A DNA stretch of 64,000 nucleotides from positions 94,186-158,185 of the forward strand of contig JABIUV010000007.1 of assembly GCA_018700895.1 (NCBI GenBank), in the 5' to 3' direction. The notes under the pieces were generated by a model, which worked only from the letters and a program-made list of their open reading frames with translations, had not been told where the DNA came from and did no database searches. This DNA comes from Bacteroidota bacterium. GTDB lineage: Bacteria > Bacteroidota > Bacteroidia > NS11-12g > UBA9320. The position numbers and the translations under genes were made by a program. Shown piece after piece: positions 16,271 to 27,735 of the stretch; position 1 is the stretch's first letter, and every line of letters starts with the position of its first letter.

Positions 16271-16981
16271 CTACAACACCGCATTATGAAACACGTTCTG
16301 TACGTCTTCGTCTTCTTCTAATTTTTCTATGAGGCCATTTATCTCTTCTTTTTGTCCATCCGTAAGATCTATAGTTTGATGCGGTATACGCTCTATATCT
16401 ACTGAGGCTATCTCCACTCCTACTGTTTCTAGGCCTTTTTGCATATTGCCATAATCGGTAAATCCAGTGTATACCAACGTCTCATCTTCTACCTGCTCTA
16501 TCTCTTCTAGTCCGTAGTCTATGAGTTCTAGCTCCAGCTCTTCAAGGTCTTTATCACCCTGCTCTATTTTGAAAATTGCCTTTCGCTCAAAGTTGAATTC
16601 TTGTGAGCCACTAGTACCTAGTTCGCCGCCGTTTTTTCGGAAAATGGCCCTAACATTGGCCACTGTTCTGTTTATATTGTCCGTAGCGGTTTCTATCATA
16701 AGGCTCAGACCATAAGGGCCTTTCCCCTCATAAAGTACCTCCTCATAGTTGCTTGCATCCTTGTCACTTGCTTTTTTGATGGCCGCCTCTACACGGTCTT
16801 TGGGCATATTCTCAGACTTGGCATTTTTCATAGCCATACGCAGTCTGGAATTGTTGTCAGGGTCGGGTCCGCCTTCTCTTACGGCCATAGATATCTCCTT
16901 ACCTATGCGTGTAAAGGTTACCGCCATTTTGCCCCAGCGTTTCATTTTTCGGGCTTTCCTAAATTCGAATGCTCTTCCCAT
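16271..16981 (-). CDS. yebC: YebC/PmpR family protein
   Basis: 236 residues, usual length. N-terminus MGRAFEFRKARKMKRWGKMA is the Bacteroidota version of the family's opening AGHSKW-type segment. The central parts NSRLRMAMKNAKSENMPKDR, YEGKGPYGLSLMIETATDN and GGELGTSGSQEFNFERKAIF are all signature blocks. The family has been described both as transcriptional regulators and, more recently, as factors that relieve ribosome stalling. Cytoplasmic. A TAAATTTG box lies at 16986-16993 on the minus strand, just before the ATG. A repeat cluster begins directly after the stop codon. Confidence 0.94.
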   Translation of the reverse strand: MGRAFEFRKARKMKRWGKMAVTFTRIGKEISMAVREGGPDPDNNSRLRMAMKNAKSENMPKDRVEAAIKKASDKDASNYEEVLYEGKGPYGLSLMIETATDNINRTVANVRAIFRKNGGELGTSGSQEFNFERKAIFKIEQGDKDLEELELELIDYGLEEIEQVEDETLVYTGFTDYGNMQKGLETVGVEIASVDIERIPHQTIDLTDGQKEEINGLIEKLEEDEDVQNVFHNAVL

Positions 16982-17194
16982 AAGGCAAATTTAAGTTTAA
17001 GTTGAAGTAAAAGTTTAAGATTAAGCTCAAAAATACCTAAACTCTGAATAATGTGATGGTAAGCAGGAGTCGTTCCCTATACTAGCGGCTATTCCATACA
17101 CTGAAATCATAACGACAAATCTTGCATCCCTACCAAAAACATCCTTGTTATTTAAAAATAAGACAGTCCACATTTGTAGCCCAAAGATCGTTCA

Positions 17195-17221
17195 TTGGCA
17201 CAAAAAAATCCCTTACTTTTG
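17195..17221 (+). promoter_or_regulatory. Promoter of lpdA
   Basis: TTG at 17195-17197 and TACTTTTG at 17214-17221, separated by 16 nt, resemble the Bacteroidota promoter. The start codon follows 26 nt later. The spacer is slightly short, so the -33 assignment is tentative while the -7 box is an exact match. Confidence 0.42.
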
Positions 17222-17247
17222 CAACCTCAAAAAACAAGAATTAGAAT

Positions 17248-18633
17248 ATGAATTTTGACGTAATCGTAATAGGTAGTGGGCCAGGTGGATATGTAGCAGC
17301 TATTAGAGCAGCACAGCTTGGGCACAAGGTAGCAATAGTAGAAAAATCTGAACTGGGTGGTGTGTGCCTCAACTGGGGATGTATTCCTACTAAAGCTCTA
17401 TTGAAATCTGCACAGGTTTTTGAATACATCAACCACGCGAGCGATTACGGCATATCGGTAAGCGATGCTAAGCACGATTTTGGTGCGGTGATAAAACGTA
17501 GTAGAGGCGTAGCTGAGGGAATGAGTAAGGGTATTCAGTTCTTGATGAAGAAAAACAAGATAGAGATACTCAAAGGTTTTGGTAAGCTGATATCCAAAGG
17601 TCAAGTAAGTGTAGATAATGAAGGTAAGAAAGAGACTCACAGTGCCAAGCACATCATACTAGCAACGGGTGCTCGCGAGCGTCAGTTGCCTAACTTGCCA
17701 ATAGATGGTAAAAAAATAGTAGGCTATCACGAGGCGATGGTATTACCTAAGCAACCTAAGAAAATGGTGGTAGTAGGTAGTGGTGCTATCGGGATGGAGT
17801 TTGCGTATTTCTACAATGCTATGGGTACGGAAGTGACCGTAGTAGAATTTATGCCTAATATAGTGCCAAATGAAGATGCCGACGTAAGTAAGGAACTTCA
17901 AAAAATCTACAAGAAAAAGGGAATGACCATCATGACCAATAGTTCTGTAGAGGCTGTAGATACCAAAGGTGCTGGCTGTAAAGTAAGCGTGAAGACTGCC
18001 AAAGGAATGGAAACCATCGAGTGTGATGTGGTACTAAGTGCAGTAGGTATCCAAACCAACTTAGAAAATATCGGGCTAGAGTCTCTGGGCATAAATACTG
18101 AGAAAGGCAAAGTATTAGTAGATGATTACTACCAAACCAACGTACCTGGCGTATACGCCATAGGTGATATCGTACACGGTCCAGCTCTAGCTCACGTAGC
18201 AAGTGCAGAGGGAATTATCTGTGTAGAGAAAATAAGCGGACAACACGTAGAACCACTAGACTACGGCAACATCCCTGGATGTACGTACACATGGCCAGAG
18301 ATAGCATCTGTAGGCTATACTGAAGCTAAGGCTAAGGAAGCTGGATATGACATCAAAGTAGGTAAATTCCCATTCTCAGCATCGGGAAAAGCAAGTGCAG
18401 CAGGTAGCAAGGAAGGTTTTGTAAAAGTGATTTTCGACGCAAAGTATGGGGAGTTCCTAGGAGCCCATATGATAGGTGCCAATGTGACTGAGATGATAGC
18501 AGGCGTGGTAAGTGCACGTAAGCTAGAAACTACCGGCCACGAAATGATAAAGACCGTACATCCACACCCTACTATGAGTGAGGCTATCATGGAAGCATGT
18601 GCCGCTGCTTATGACGAGGTGATACATTTATAA
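17248..18633 (+). CDS. lpdA: Dihydrolipoyl dehydrogenase
   Basis: 461 residues, full length for E3 of 2-oxo-acid dehydrogenase complexes. FAD-binding GSGPGGYVAAIRAAQLG starts at residue 8; the redox disulfide is in GGVCLNWGCIPTKALL; the NAD-binding site is VVGSGAIGMEFAYFYNAMG; GVYAIGDI is the second FAD site; HPHPTMSEAI holds the His-Glu dyad at the dimer interface. It reoxidises dihydrolipoamide with NAD+ in pyruvate, 2-oxoglutarate or branched-chain complexes and in glycine cleavage. The partner E1/E2 genes are not in this window, which is common for shared E3. Flanked by a promoter upstream and a strong terminator downstream, so monocistronic. Confidence 0.96.
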   Translation: MNFDVIVIGSGPGGYVAAIRAAQLGHKVAIVEKSELGGVCLNWGCIPTKALLKSAQVFEYINHASDYGISVSDAKHDFGAVIKRSRGVAEGMSKGIQFLMKKNKIEILKGFGKLISKGQVSVDNEGKKETHSAKHIILATGARERQLPNLPIDGKKIVGYHEAMVLPKQPKKMVVVGSGAIGMEFAYFYNAMGTEVTVVEFMPNIVPNEDADVSKELQKIYKKKGMTIMTNSSVEAVDTKGAGCKVSVKTAKGMETIECDVVLSAVGIQTNLENIGLESLGINTEKGKVLVDDYYQTNVPGVYAIGDIVHGPALAHVASAEGIICVEKISGQHVEPLDYGNIPGCTYTWPEIASVGYTEAKAKEAGYDIKVGKFPFSASGKASAAGSKEGFVKVIFDAKYGEFLGAHMIGANVTEMIAGVVSARKLETTGHEMIKTVHPHPTMSEAIMEACAAAYDEVIHL

Positions 18634-18668
18634 ACAATTTCTCGGGGTTAAAACCGCCGAGAAATTGT
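18634..18668 (+). repeat. 12-bp perfect hairpin after lpdA
   Basis: ACAATTTCTCGG (18634-18645) and CCGAGAAATTGT (18657-18668) pair perfectly with an 11-nt loop, starting at the lpdA stop codon. It has no T-run, so it may protect the transcript end or assist the terminator that follows. Confidence 0.55.
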
Positions 18669-18673
18669 AAACA

Positions 18674-18704
18674 GTCCACTTACCTTTGGTGAGTGGGCTT
18701 TTTT
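18674..18704 (+). terminator. Rho-independent terminator of lpdA
   Basis: GTCCACTTACC (18674-18684), loop TTT, GGTGAGTGGGC (18688-18698) form an 11-bp stem with G-U pairs, followed by six T residues. A classic intrinsic terminator for lpdA. Confidence 0.75.
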
Positions 18705-18810
18705 GTGAATGATTATTTCGATGCTAATCCTAAAGAATTACTGGGAATCTCATTTAACATTTACACCTCAACAGTCTCGTGATTCTATTAAATAGATAGC
18801 TTACGTATCT

Positions 18811-19299
18811 TTAAGACGTAGATACATTCACCCGTTTGTACGCCCATGATTCCTTGAATGGAACTTGCCACTTCATTCGTAAGTCTGAAAGCACGCTGAG
18901 TGTATTATTCAAGAAGATGCTATCATCACTTATCAATCCTGAGATATATGCTTGGTTAAGATCAGACATTTTCACGATGCGAATATTGCAATCCTGTAAA
19001 AAAGTGAGGTTCATTCTATTAAACAAATCAAGATTCATCTCACTATCTATCTGCCTAAAAATAGCCGACGTCTGATCGATGCTGCATCCAGTGGCCGCTG
19101 CTACCTCCTCGTCTACTCCTAATACAAGCAACTGATTATAAAATATCCCAAATTCAGCCTTGAGCTGATTGCCGTGAGCTGCCCAATTGGTACAAAAAGC
19201 AGCCAATCGTTCATTAATCTTATGAGCTTCTTCTTCGCTAAGCGGTCTTTGGGCCACGTATATCCATATTCGTCCGTTGCCATTGAGTGTAGGGAACAT
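18811..19299 (-). CDS. Conserved Bacteroidota protein of unknown function
   Basis: 162 residues, beginning MFPTLNGNGRIWIYVAQRPL. It resembles a conserved family in this phylum that databases often label as an ABC transporter ATPase, although no Walker motif is visible, so that label is not supported here. Mixed alpha/beta, cytoplasmic, no signal peptide or membrane segment. Other blocks: WAAHGNQLKAEFGIFYNQLL, FLNNTLSVLSDLRMKWQVPF. Start at 19299 rather than 19335 because a TACTTTCG promoter-like box (19304-19311) lies four bases before this ATG and homology begins at FPTL. It is transcribed towards lpdA's terminator and seems to stand alone. Confidence 0.75.
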   Translation of the reverse strand: MFPTLNGNGRIWIYVAQRPLSEEEAHKINERLAAFCTNWAAHGNQLKAEFGIFYNQLLVLGVDEEVAAATGCSIDQTSAIFRQIDSEMNLDLFNRMNLTFLQDCNIRIVKMSDLNQAYISGLISDDSIFLNNTLSVLSDLRMKWQVPFKESWAYKRVNVSTS

Positions 19300-19303
19300 G
19301 GTG

Positions 19304-19311
19304 CGAAAGTA
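19304..19311 (-). promoter_or_regulatory. -7 box (TACTTTCG) of the 162-residue protein gene
   Basis: One mismatch to TAnnTTTG. It is followed by CACC and then ATG, the same layout as at 46244-46256 (TATTTTCG, CACT, ATG), implying a leaderless mRNA. Confidence 0.38.
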
Positions 19312-19354
19312 ATGGAATGCAGCACCAAACTTCAAATTCTAAAATGCAAAAGAA

Positions 19355-19389
19355 GGAGTGGGAAGGCTCAAACCACACCTTCCCACTCC
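19355..19389 (-). terminator. Strong hairpin, terminator-like on the minus strand
   Basis: GGAGTGGGAAGG (19355-19366) and CCTTCCCACTCC (19378-19389) are a perfect 12-bp inverted repeat with an 11-nt loop. On the minus strand it is followed by TTCTTTTG, a weak T-rich tail. No gene end lies nearby, since katG already has its own terminator 330 bp upstream, so it may end a short unrecognised RNA. Confidence 0.45.
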
Positions 19390-19560
19390 AATTGTTATTT
19401 CTCGGGCTATGAAGTACAAGGCTATTCAGTTACAAATGCTGCTGTGTCCTTTATTGCTTTCGTTTTGTGTAATGATTGGATGGTCCAAGTCGCTAACGCT
19501 GTGAGGGGTGTTGCAACGCACCAAACTGATCTTCTAAAAGACTACTCTAACATCTTAAAA

Positions 19561-19605
19561 TGTACAAATTCGTGGTATAATGAAGTCAATTTTTGTACAA
19601 ATTCG
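19561..19605. repeat. Direct repeat TGTACAAATTCG, 33-bp period
   Basis: Two exact 12-bp copies at 19561-19572 and 19594-19605. Each contains the palindromic core TGTACA. The spacing of three helical turns would place two bound proteins on the same face of DNA. Confidence 0.45.
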
Positions 19606-19714
19606 GAGTAAGATGAAATTGAAACCTCTTTTCATAACTCTCATAATTTACCTAAAACTCCTTACACCAATTACAATTATCCCCAAAATGAAACCCTTAC
19701 ATACAGTAGAACGT

Positions 19715-19742
19715 AAAAAAAGCCAGCTCTCTCGAGCTGACT
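19715..19742 (-). terminator. Rho-independent terminator of katG
   Basis: On the minus strand AGTCAGCTC, loop GAGA, GAGCTGGCT (one G-U pair), then a run of six to seven T. It lies 28 bp after the katG stop codon. Confidence 0.75.
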
Positions 19743-19769
19743 TTTCTGATCCGTTAGATTTAGCGTGTA

Positions 19770-22777
<3,008 letters not shown>

Positions 22778-22812
22778 CTGCTTTTGCAAAAAAAAAGCAC
22801 ATCTCCTCCAAA

Positions 22813-22842
22813 TTGGAATACGTTGCTTTACAATTATATTTG
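22813..22842 (+). promoter_or_regulatory. Promoter of the 195-residue exported protein gene
   Basis: TTG (22813-22815), a 19-nt spacer and TATATTTG (22835-22842) match the Bacteroidota promoter consensus very well. The ATG at 22865 lies 22 nt downstream. Confidence 0.6.
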
Positions 22843-22864
22843 GAGTCAACTTATTTTTTTACAA

Positions 22865-23452
22865 ATGACTAAATACACATTCCTTCTCATCACCCTACTC
22901 CTTTCAGCGATATATGCTGAAGCACAAACCTCATTTACCCTATCTGCAGATGCCCCATCTCTCATATATGGGGGATACTCATTAGAAGGTGGTGTAAATC
23001 GTAAAAAAATGAGATACACTTTTTCATTGGACAACATTAAGTTGCCAAACTATATCAATGCGGACTTTGACAGTATACAAGCACTACGCCAAAACATACG
23101 TTTAAAGGCAAGTCGCTTTTTGAGTAAGAAGCAAAAAGGTTTTCACATTGGTGTTGGTTTAGGATTTGTAATCGGAGAAGAATGGAGTCTACTTGATTCA
23201 GCAGGGAAGGTTAACACTAGCATTCCAAGTGTGGAGCAGAGTTACGCCACGGTAGGTTTTAATGTGGGTTATATCTATCATCCTTTTAAAAACAAAGCAT
23301 TCATCAAAGGTTTTTATGTGGAGCCCAGTATTGGTGCCACTTATGCAATAGGTAAGGAAGACCTCAAGCTTGGTCTTAAAATTATAGAAAAAGAACCTAT
23401 GTCGGTAACTCCAATCCGCTTTAGCTTAGGCTGGCGAATAAAATTGCCTTAA
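22865..23452 (+). CDS. Exported protein, probable small outer membrane barrel
   Basis: 195 residues. Signal peptide MTKYTFLLITLLLSAIYAEA, then QTSFTLSAD. The mature part alternates hydrophobic and polar residues with glycine-rich turns (GGYSLEGGVNRKKMRYTFSL, HIGVGLGFVIGEEW, GYIYHPFKNKAFIKGFYVEP) and ends PIRFSLGWRIKLP, as in eight-stranded outer membrane barrels. No specific family recognised. The start at 22865 is supported by the signal peptide and by the promoter just upstream; an open frame extends further upstream to 22784 through that promoter and is rejected. Followed after 39 bp by the sugar transporter gene. Confidence 0.68.
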   Translation: MTKYTFLLITLLLSAIYAEAQTSFTLSADAPSLIYGGYSLEGGVNRKKMRYTFSLDNIKLPNYINADFDSIQALRQNIRLKASRFLSKKQKGFHIGVGLGFVIGEEWSLLDSAGKVNTSIPSVEQSYATVGFNVGYIYHPFKNKAFIKGFYVEPSIGATYAIGKEDLKLGLKIIEKEPMSVTPIRFSLGWRIKLP

Positions 23453-23491
23453 TTCTTATAACGAAGCACCAACCAAAAGCTAACCAGCATT

Positions 23492-25321
23492 ATGACCAAA
23501 ACCAATTATCCAGCTCTGTATACGCTAATTACCGTCTTCTTTTTTTGGGGATTCATAGCAGCAGGCAACAGTATCTTTATACCTTTTTGTAAGTCGTACT
23601 TCTCGCTCGACCAATTTCAATCCCAACTGGTTGACTTTGCATTTTATACGGCATATTACATTGGAGCTTTGTTCCTATTTGCCTTCGGAGCAAGTACAGG
23701 CAAGGATATAGTGGGCCAGTGGGGGTACAAAAAAAGTATCGTCTACGGCCTTTTGTTCTCCGCCCTCGGAGCAGGAGCTATGATACTGGCAGTTCAGGCC
23801 AACTTATACGCAGGAATGTTGGTTGGGTTATTCATTGTGGCTCTAGGATTTTCGTTGCAGCAAGTAGCGGCAAACCCATTTGCCATACTCTTAGGAGACC
23901 CAAAAACAGGAGCTAGTCGTGTAAACTTAGGTGGAGGTATCAATTCATTTGGCACCACCATAGGGCCTATCATAGTGGCCATGGCTCTATTTGGCACTAC
24001 GGCTAGTATTACCGACGAGCAGATTAAACTCTTAGAACTCAACAAGGTGATATACCTATACATCGGAGTAGGTTTACTCTTTGTACTCGCAGCAGCGTTG
24101 TTTCATTTTTCTAAAAAAGTACCCGCAGGCACCACTTCCGAACCGGTAGAGAAAGCGAATAAAGCCCTCAAAACCCTGATAATAATGACGGGAATGCTCA
24201 TTGTGATGTTCAGCCCTGTATTTGCCAGTTATGCTAGTGAAGAAGCTAAGAACATTGTAGCCTTGGAAGAAACCAAAGCCACAGTAGTGGAACAATTGAA
24301 TGCCACGGAAAAAAAACTCAAGGCCACGGAGCAAAATACCACATGGAACGCAGCTGAGAAAGAAAATAGTATTGTCATTTTAAACTCGGAAATCGCCGCT
24401 TTATCCTCTAAAAAGGCGTCAACAACAGATGAAATAGAGACCATAAGAGGTCCATTGGAAAAGTACCGTATGTACTGGCTCATAGGTGCTTTGTTAGTGG
24501 TAGTAGGAGGCTTACTATTTTCGTATGCTTCATCTACTAACAATCCCGAAGGCTGGGGTGCCATGCAATATCCTCAATTGGTATTGGGAATGCTAGCTAT
24601 TTTCACCTACGTAGGAGTAGAAGTGGCTATAGGTTCTAACTTGGGCGAGCTTCTTAGTTTAGATGCCTTCGGTGGTCTACAATCTTCAGAAATTGCTCCT
24701 TATATCTCTATGTATTGGGGTAGTTTGATGATTGGTCGTTGGGCGGGAGCTATCAGTGCTTTCAATATAGGCGGCACGAGCAAGAAAGTAGCCCTTATGC
24801 TCGTTCCCCTCGTAGCATTTTTCATCATCATAGGGGTTAATATGCTATCGGGTAAGGATATGGAGCCATTATATTACTATGTATTGTGCGTGCTACTACA
24901 AGTGGCGGCATTTTACGTTAGTAAGGATAAACCTGCTCGTACCTTAATGATATTTGGATCATTAGGAGTAATGGCTATGCTCATCGGATTGTTTACATCT
25001 GGTACGGTTGCTATCTACGCATTTCTGAGCGGTGGCTTGGCGTGTAGTATAATGTGGCCCGCTATATTTAGCTTGTCTATCATTGGCTTGGGTAAATACA
25101 CTTCTCAGGGTTCTGCATTCTTGGTGATGATGATATTGGGTGGTGGTATTATCCCTCCTATTCAAGGCAAATTATCTGACATCATTGGCATTCACCAATC
25201 ATTTATCATCGCAGTAGTTTGCTTTGCCTACCTTGCTTTGTTCGCCTTCCTTGTGAAAGGTATGCTGAAGAAACAAGATATTGATATCGACAACATCGAG
25301 CTAGAATCCGCAGGGCACTAA
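23492..25321 (+). CDS. FucP-like sugar MFS transporter with inserted coiled coil
   Basis: 609 residues against about 430 for ordinary FucP/GlcP proteins. N-terminal half is typical ([60 protein letters not shown]). After helix 6 an insert at about 225-348 adds two more helices ([20 protein letters not shown] and [20 protein letters not shown]) that flank a charged coiled coil at about 250-324 ([40 protein letters not shown]). The C-terminal half then resumes with [20 protein letters not shown] and [20 protein letters not shown]. The family imports hexoses with protons across the inner membrane. Substrate not deducible; the insert is the unusual part. Confidence 0.87.
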   Translation: MTKTNYPALYTLITVFFFWGFIAAGNSIFIPFCKSYFSLDQFQSQLVDFAFYTAYYIGALFLFAFGASTGKDIVGQWGYKKSIVYGLLFSALGAGAMILAVQANLYAGMLVGLFIVALGFSLQQVAANPFAILLGDPKTGASRVNLGGGINSFGTTIGPIIVAMALFGTTASITDEQIKLLELNKVIYLYIGVGLLFVLAAALFHFSKKVPAGTTSEPVEKANKALKTLIIMTGMLIVMFSPVFASYASEEAKNIVALEETKATVVEQLNATEKKLKATEQNTTWNAAEKENSIVILNSEIAALSSKKASTTDEIETIRGPLEKYRMYWLIGALLVVVGGLLFSYASSTNNPEGWGAMQYPQLVLGMLAIFTYVGVEVAIGSNLGELLSLDAFGGLQSSEIAPYISMYWGSLMIGRWAGAISAFNIGGTSKKVALMLVPLVAFFIIIGVNMLSGKDMEPLYYYVLCVLLQVAAFYVSKDKPARTLMIFGSLGVMAMLIGLFTSGTVAIYAFLSGGLACSIMWPAIFSLSIIGLGKYTSQGSAFLVMMILGGGIIPPIQGKLSDIIGIHQSFIIAVVCFAYLALFAFLVKGMLKKQDIDIDNIELESAGH

Positions 25322-25418
25322 ATACCGATTAAGTTTCCACCGTCATAAACGTGCTCCTCCTCTTGATACGGAGAAACACTCTGTCTTAATTTATCACTCA
25401 GATGGCTACCTTCGTCCT

Positions 25419-26309
25419 ATGTATTTGAAAAAAGGTGATACCATAGCCATTGTGTCTCCAGCTAGAGCTATTCAACCCGAAAAAGTAGAACCCGCTATTC
25501 GTTTTTTTGAAAGTCACGGATTTAACGTTGTGCTTGGTAAACACATCTACGATGTATCAAACCAAATGGCCGGAACAGATGCCGATAAAGTAGCTGATAT
25601 ACAGCAATTTCTAAATGACCCGGAGGTACGTGCTATTGTAAGTACCCGCGGGGGATACGGATGCGTACGTATCATTGATCAACTTGATTTATTTCCTCTT
25701 GCAGAGCAAAAAAAATGGTTCGTTGGCTACAGCGATGTTACGGTGTTTCACAGTCATATACATCAGCATTTTAACATACCAACCCTACATAGTACAATGC
25801 CCGTGAGTATAAGTGATGACCCATCTCCGGAGGAAATCATAAGTAATACCACCATGATAGACGCTCTCACAGGCAAGGTTTTAAGGTACGACTTACCAGC
25901 AAATGCCCTCAATAAACAAGGCAATGCCAAGGGACAACTCGTAGGTGGTAATCTCAGTATGCTTTATAGTATGTGCGGCTCTGCCTCTGACATCGACCCC
26001 CGAGGCAAAATCCTGTTCATTGAAGATTTGGACGAGTACCTGTACCACATAGACCGTATGATGATGAACCTCAAGCGTACCGGTAAGCTCAGTGATCTAG
26101 CAGCATTGGTAGTAGGTAGTATGAGTCATATGAATGATAACGCTATACCTTTTGGCAAATCAGCAGAAGAAATAATATTGGAACATGCATCTAGCTATAA
26201 TTATCCCATCTATTTTGGATTTGAAGCAGGACATCAGCAACCAAATCAAGCTTTGCGTTTAGGAATGGAAGCAGAAATAAAAGATAATCAGCTACTTTTG
26301 CCAGCTTAA
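25419..26309 (+). CDS. LD-carboxypeptidase (peptidase family S66)
   Basis: 296 residues. MYLKKGDTIAIVSPARAI opens the family fold. The nucleophile is S105 in the FVGYSDVTVF motif, after STRGGYGCVR. The catalytic Glu lies in GNLSMLYSMCGS ... ILFIEDLDEYLYHIDRMM and the His in GFEAGHQQPNQALRLG near residue 273. Family members release the terminal D-Ala from tetrapeptides in peptidoglycan recycling, or cleave related peptides such as microcins. No signal peptide, so cytoplasmic. The following gtrA gene starts 15 bp after the stop, so the pair is probably one transcript. Confidence 0.9.
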   Translation: MYLKKGDTIAIVSPARAIQPEKVEPAIRFFESHGFNVVLGKHIYDVSNQMAGTDADKVADIQQFLNDPEVRAIVSTRGGYGCVRIIDQLDLFPLAEQKKWFVGYSDVTVFHSHIHQHFNIPTLHSTMPVSISDDPSPEEIISNTTMIDALTGKVLRYDLPANALNKQGNAKGQLVGGNLSMLYSMCGSASDIDPRGKILFIEDLDEYLYHIDRMMMNLKRTGKLSDLAALVVGSMSHMNDNAIPFGKSAEEIILEHASSYNYPIYFGFEAGHQQPNQALRLGMEAEIKDNQLLLPA

Positions 26310-26324
26310 TACCCTTCTTCATAT

Positions 26325-26777
26325 ATGGCCATTTATCAAGCAAGTAAACAACTTACCAAATTTATCATTTCGGGCATTCTTGCCGTGGGTGTAGATTTCA
26401 CCGTTTACTATGTGCTGTCTCAGTTTTTAGACCCTAGCCTTAGTAAGGCCATTAGTTTCTGCTCTGGGATGGTGGTGACGTATAACATGAATAAGTTTTG
26501 GACTTGGAAACAGCCCGAAAAAAACAACAAACGACTATTACTCTTCAGTACTCTGTACGCGTTAGCTCTTATGGTAAATGTGGGCACCAATAACATAATA
26601 CTCGATGCATTACCTAACTATACATTCTCATTTTCCCTCAATGATGAAAAACTAGACATCATCAAAAGGTTAGTTGTAGGCGTAGACAAACTAGGTGCAT
26701 TTATCATAGCCACAGTAGCTAGTGTAGCTATCACTTATGTGGGTCAAAAATACTGGCTATTTAAAGCTAAGAATTAG
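26325..26777 (+). CDS. GtrA family membrane protein
   Basis: 150 residues, four predicted membrane helices (FIISGILAVGVDFTVYYVLS, KAISFCSGMVVTYNMNKFWT, LLLFSTLYALALMVNVGTNN, KLGAFIIATVASVAITYVGQ). The NKFWTW motif after helix 2 and the terminal YWLFK are typical of GtrA. The family is linked to export or flipping of lipid-linked sugars for glycosylation of surface polymers. No glycosyltransferase partner is adjacent. The stop codon overlaps that of the convergent next gene by 4 bp (TTAG). Confidence 0.85.
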   Translation: MAIYQASKQLTKFIISGILAVGVDFTVYYVLSQFLDPSLSKAISFCSGMVVTYNMNKFWTWKQPEKNNKRLLLFSTLYALALMVNVGTNNIILDALPNYTFSFSLNDEKLDIIKRLVVGVDKLGAFIIATVASVAITYVGQKYWLFKAKN

Positions 26778-27235
26778 TACGAAGGCCTATTGAGTATCGT
26801 CTGAGCTATGATGGCCTGTCTTAGGTCAAAATCAACAGACAACGCATCGGTTTCCTCTTCCTCAAGCTTAAGTCCTTGTGATTCTCTGATTTCATCTCGC
26901 ACCTCACCCAAGTCTAAGTCTACGTCGGCGTGATGCTCGTGCTCCGGTCTGAAATCGTGCTGATGGTCTTCTATTTCTATTTTTTTACGCTTTCGTTGTT
27001 GCGATACCGTTTCATATTGTTTTTCGGGAACAGGCTGCTTGGCTTTCGCAGGTTCACCGCTAAGTTCTCGCAAGATGTCCTCTAGCGATGTTGTACTCGT
27101 ACTCGCCTTTTTTCTTTTCACGGATTTCGGGCGGCTTTTCGGTTTTTCTTCCTTTTTTTTGCCCGCGGCCAAAAAACGAAATACTAGAATCGCTCCTATG
27201 ATGATGTACTTGATGTATGAGCCTATATCGTCCAT
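26774..27235 (-). CDS. Single-pass membrane protein of unknown function
   Basis: 153 residues. One N-terminal helix (YIKYIIIGAILVFRFLAAG, about residues 8-25), then a lysine/arginine-rich and acidic low-complexity linker including a histidine cluster (EDHQHDFRPEHEHHADVDLD). The C-terminus VDFDLRQAIIAQTILNRPSY resembles a short conserved tail found in small Bacteroidota membrane proteins. Cytoplasmic domain probably disordered. It diverges from folK with 17 bp between the start codons, so both promoters must overlap the neighbouring coding regions. Function unknown. Confidence 0.7.
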   Translation of the reverse strand: MDDIGSYIKYIIIGAILVFRFLAAGKKKEEKPKSRPKSVKRKKASTSTTSLEDILRELSGEPAKAKQPVPEKQYETVSQQRKRKKIEIEDHQHDFRPEHEHHADVDLDLGEVRDEIRESQGLKLEEEETDALSVDFDLRQAIIAQTILNRPSY

Positions 27236-27252
27236 TGTGTCAAACGAAAATA

Positions 27253-27735
27253 ATGAAAAAAAAGCTAGTCTTAAGCCTCGGGTCTAATTTAGGGAATCGA
27301 TACGCCTACATCTATCAGGCGATACAAGCTATCAACGAAGCTTTTGACACCATATCTGCCGTAAGCCAATACTACGAAACCCCGCCTTGGGGAGACCTCA
27401 ACCAGTCGCGTTTTATTAATATAGCTCTCATACTCGAAACGGATATACCTGTTTTACAATGCTTTACAAAACTACAAGCCATAGAAGCAGAACTAGGTCG
27501 CACCAAAACCCGAAAATGGGGACCACGGTGTATCGATATTGATATACTATTTTACGACCTTGAAATAATCAGCACCCCAGAGCTAACCATTCCTCATCCT
27601 CACATACACGAGCGTGCTTTTGTACTCGCACCGCTATGTGACCTAATGCCACGCTTCCTACATCCTACTCACGACCACACTGTAGCTCAACTCCTGCATA
27701 TTATTACTAACGATACGCAACATTTTACACCGTGA
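27253..27735 (+). CDS. folK: 2-amino-4-hydroxy-6-hydroxymethyldihydropteridine pyrophosphokinase
   Basis: 160 residues, normal for HPPK. N-terminal LSLGSNLGNRYAYIYQAI, then YYETPPWGDLNQSRFINIAL, and the ATP/magnesium signature RKWGPRCIDIDILFYD are diagnostic. The enzyme pyrophosphorylates the pterin precursor ahead of dihydropteroate synthase in folate synthesis; cytoplasmic. Start at 27253 (MKKKLVLSLGSN) because the family begins there; the frame is open further upstream but would overlap the divergent gene. The stop codon overlaps the GTG start of the WbqC gene (GTGA), so the two are translationally coupled. Confidence 0.95.
   Translation: MKKKLVLSLGSNLGNRYAYIYQAIQAINEAFDTISAVSQYYETPPWGDLNQSRFINIALILETDIPVLQCFTKLQAIEAELGRTKTRKWGPRCIDIDILFYDLEIISTPELTIPHPHIHERAFVLAPLCDLMPRFLHPTHDHTVAQLLHIITNDTQHFTP

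Larger units (their letters stand above)
19300..19769. other. Gene-free stretch between the 162-residue protein gene and katG
   Basis: 470 bp without a credible gene. It contains a 12-bp perfect hairpin at 19355-19389, a direct repeat TGTACAAATTCG at 19561-19572 and 19594-19605, and the katG terminator at 19715-19742. Short open frames here show no start signal, no known domain and no coding character. Confidence 0.5.

Noticed and set aside
16021..16284. 87-codon open frame between yebC and the glycosyltransferase gene
   Set aside because: It is made of the interspersed repeat copies and runs into the yebC end; no start signal or protein family.
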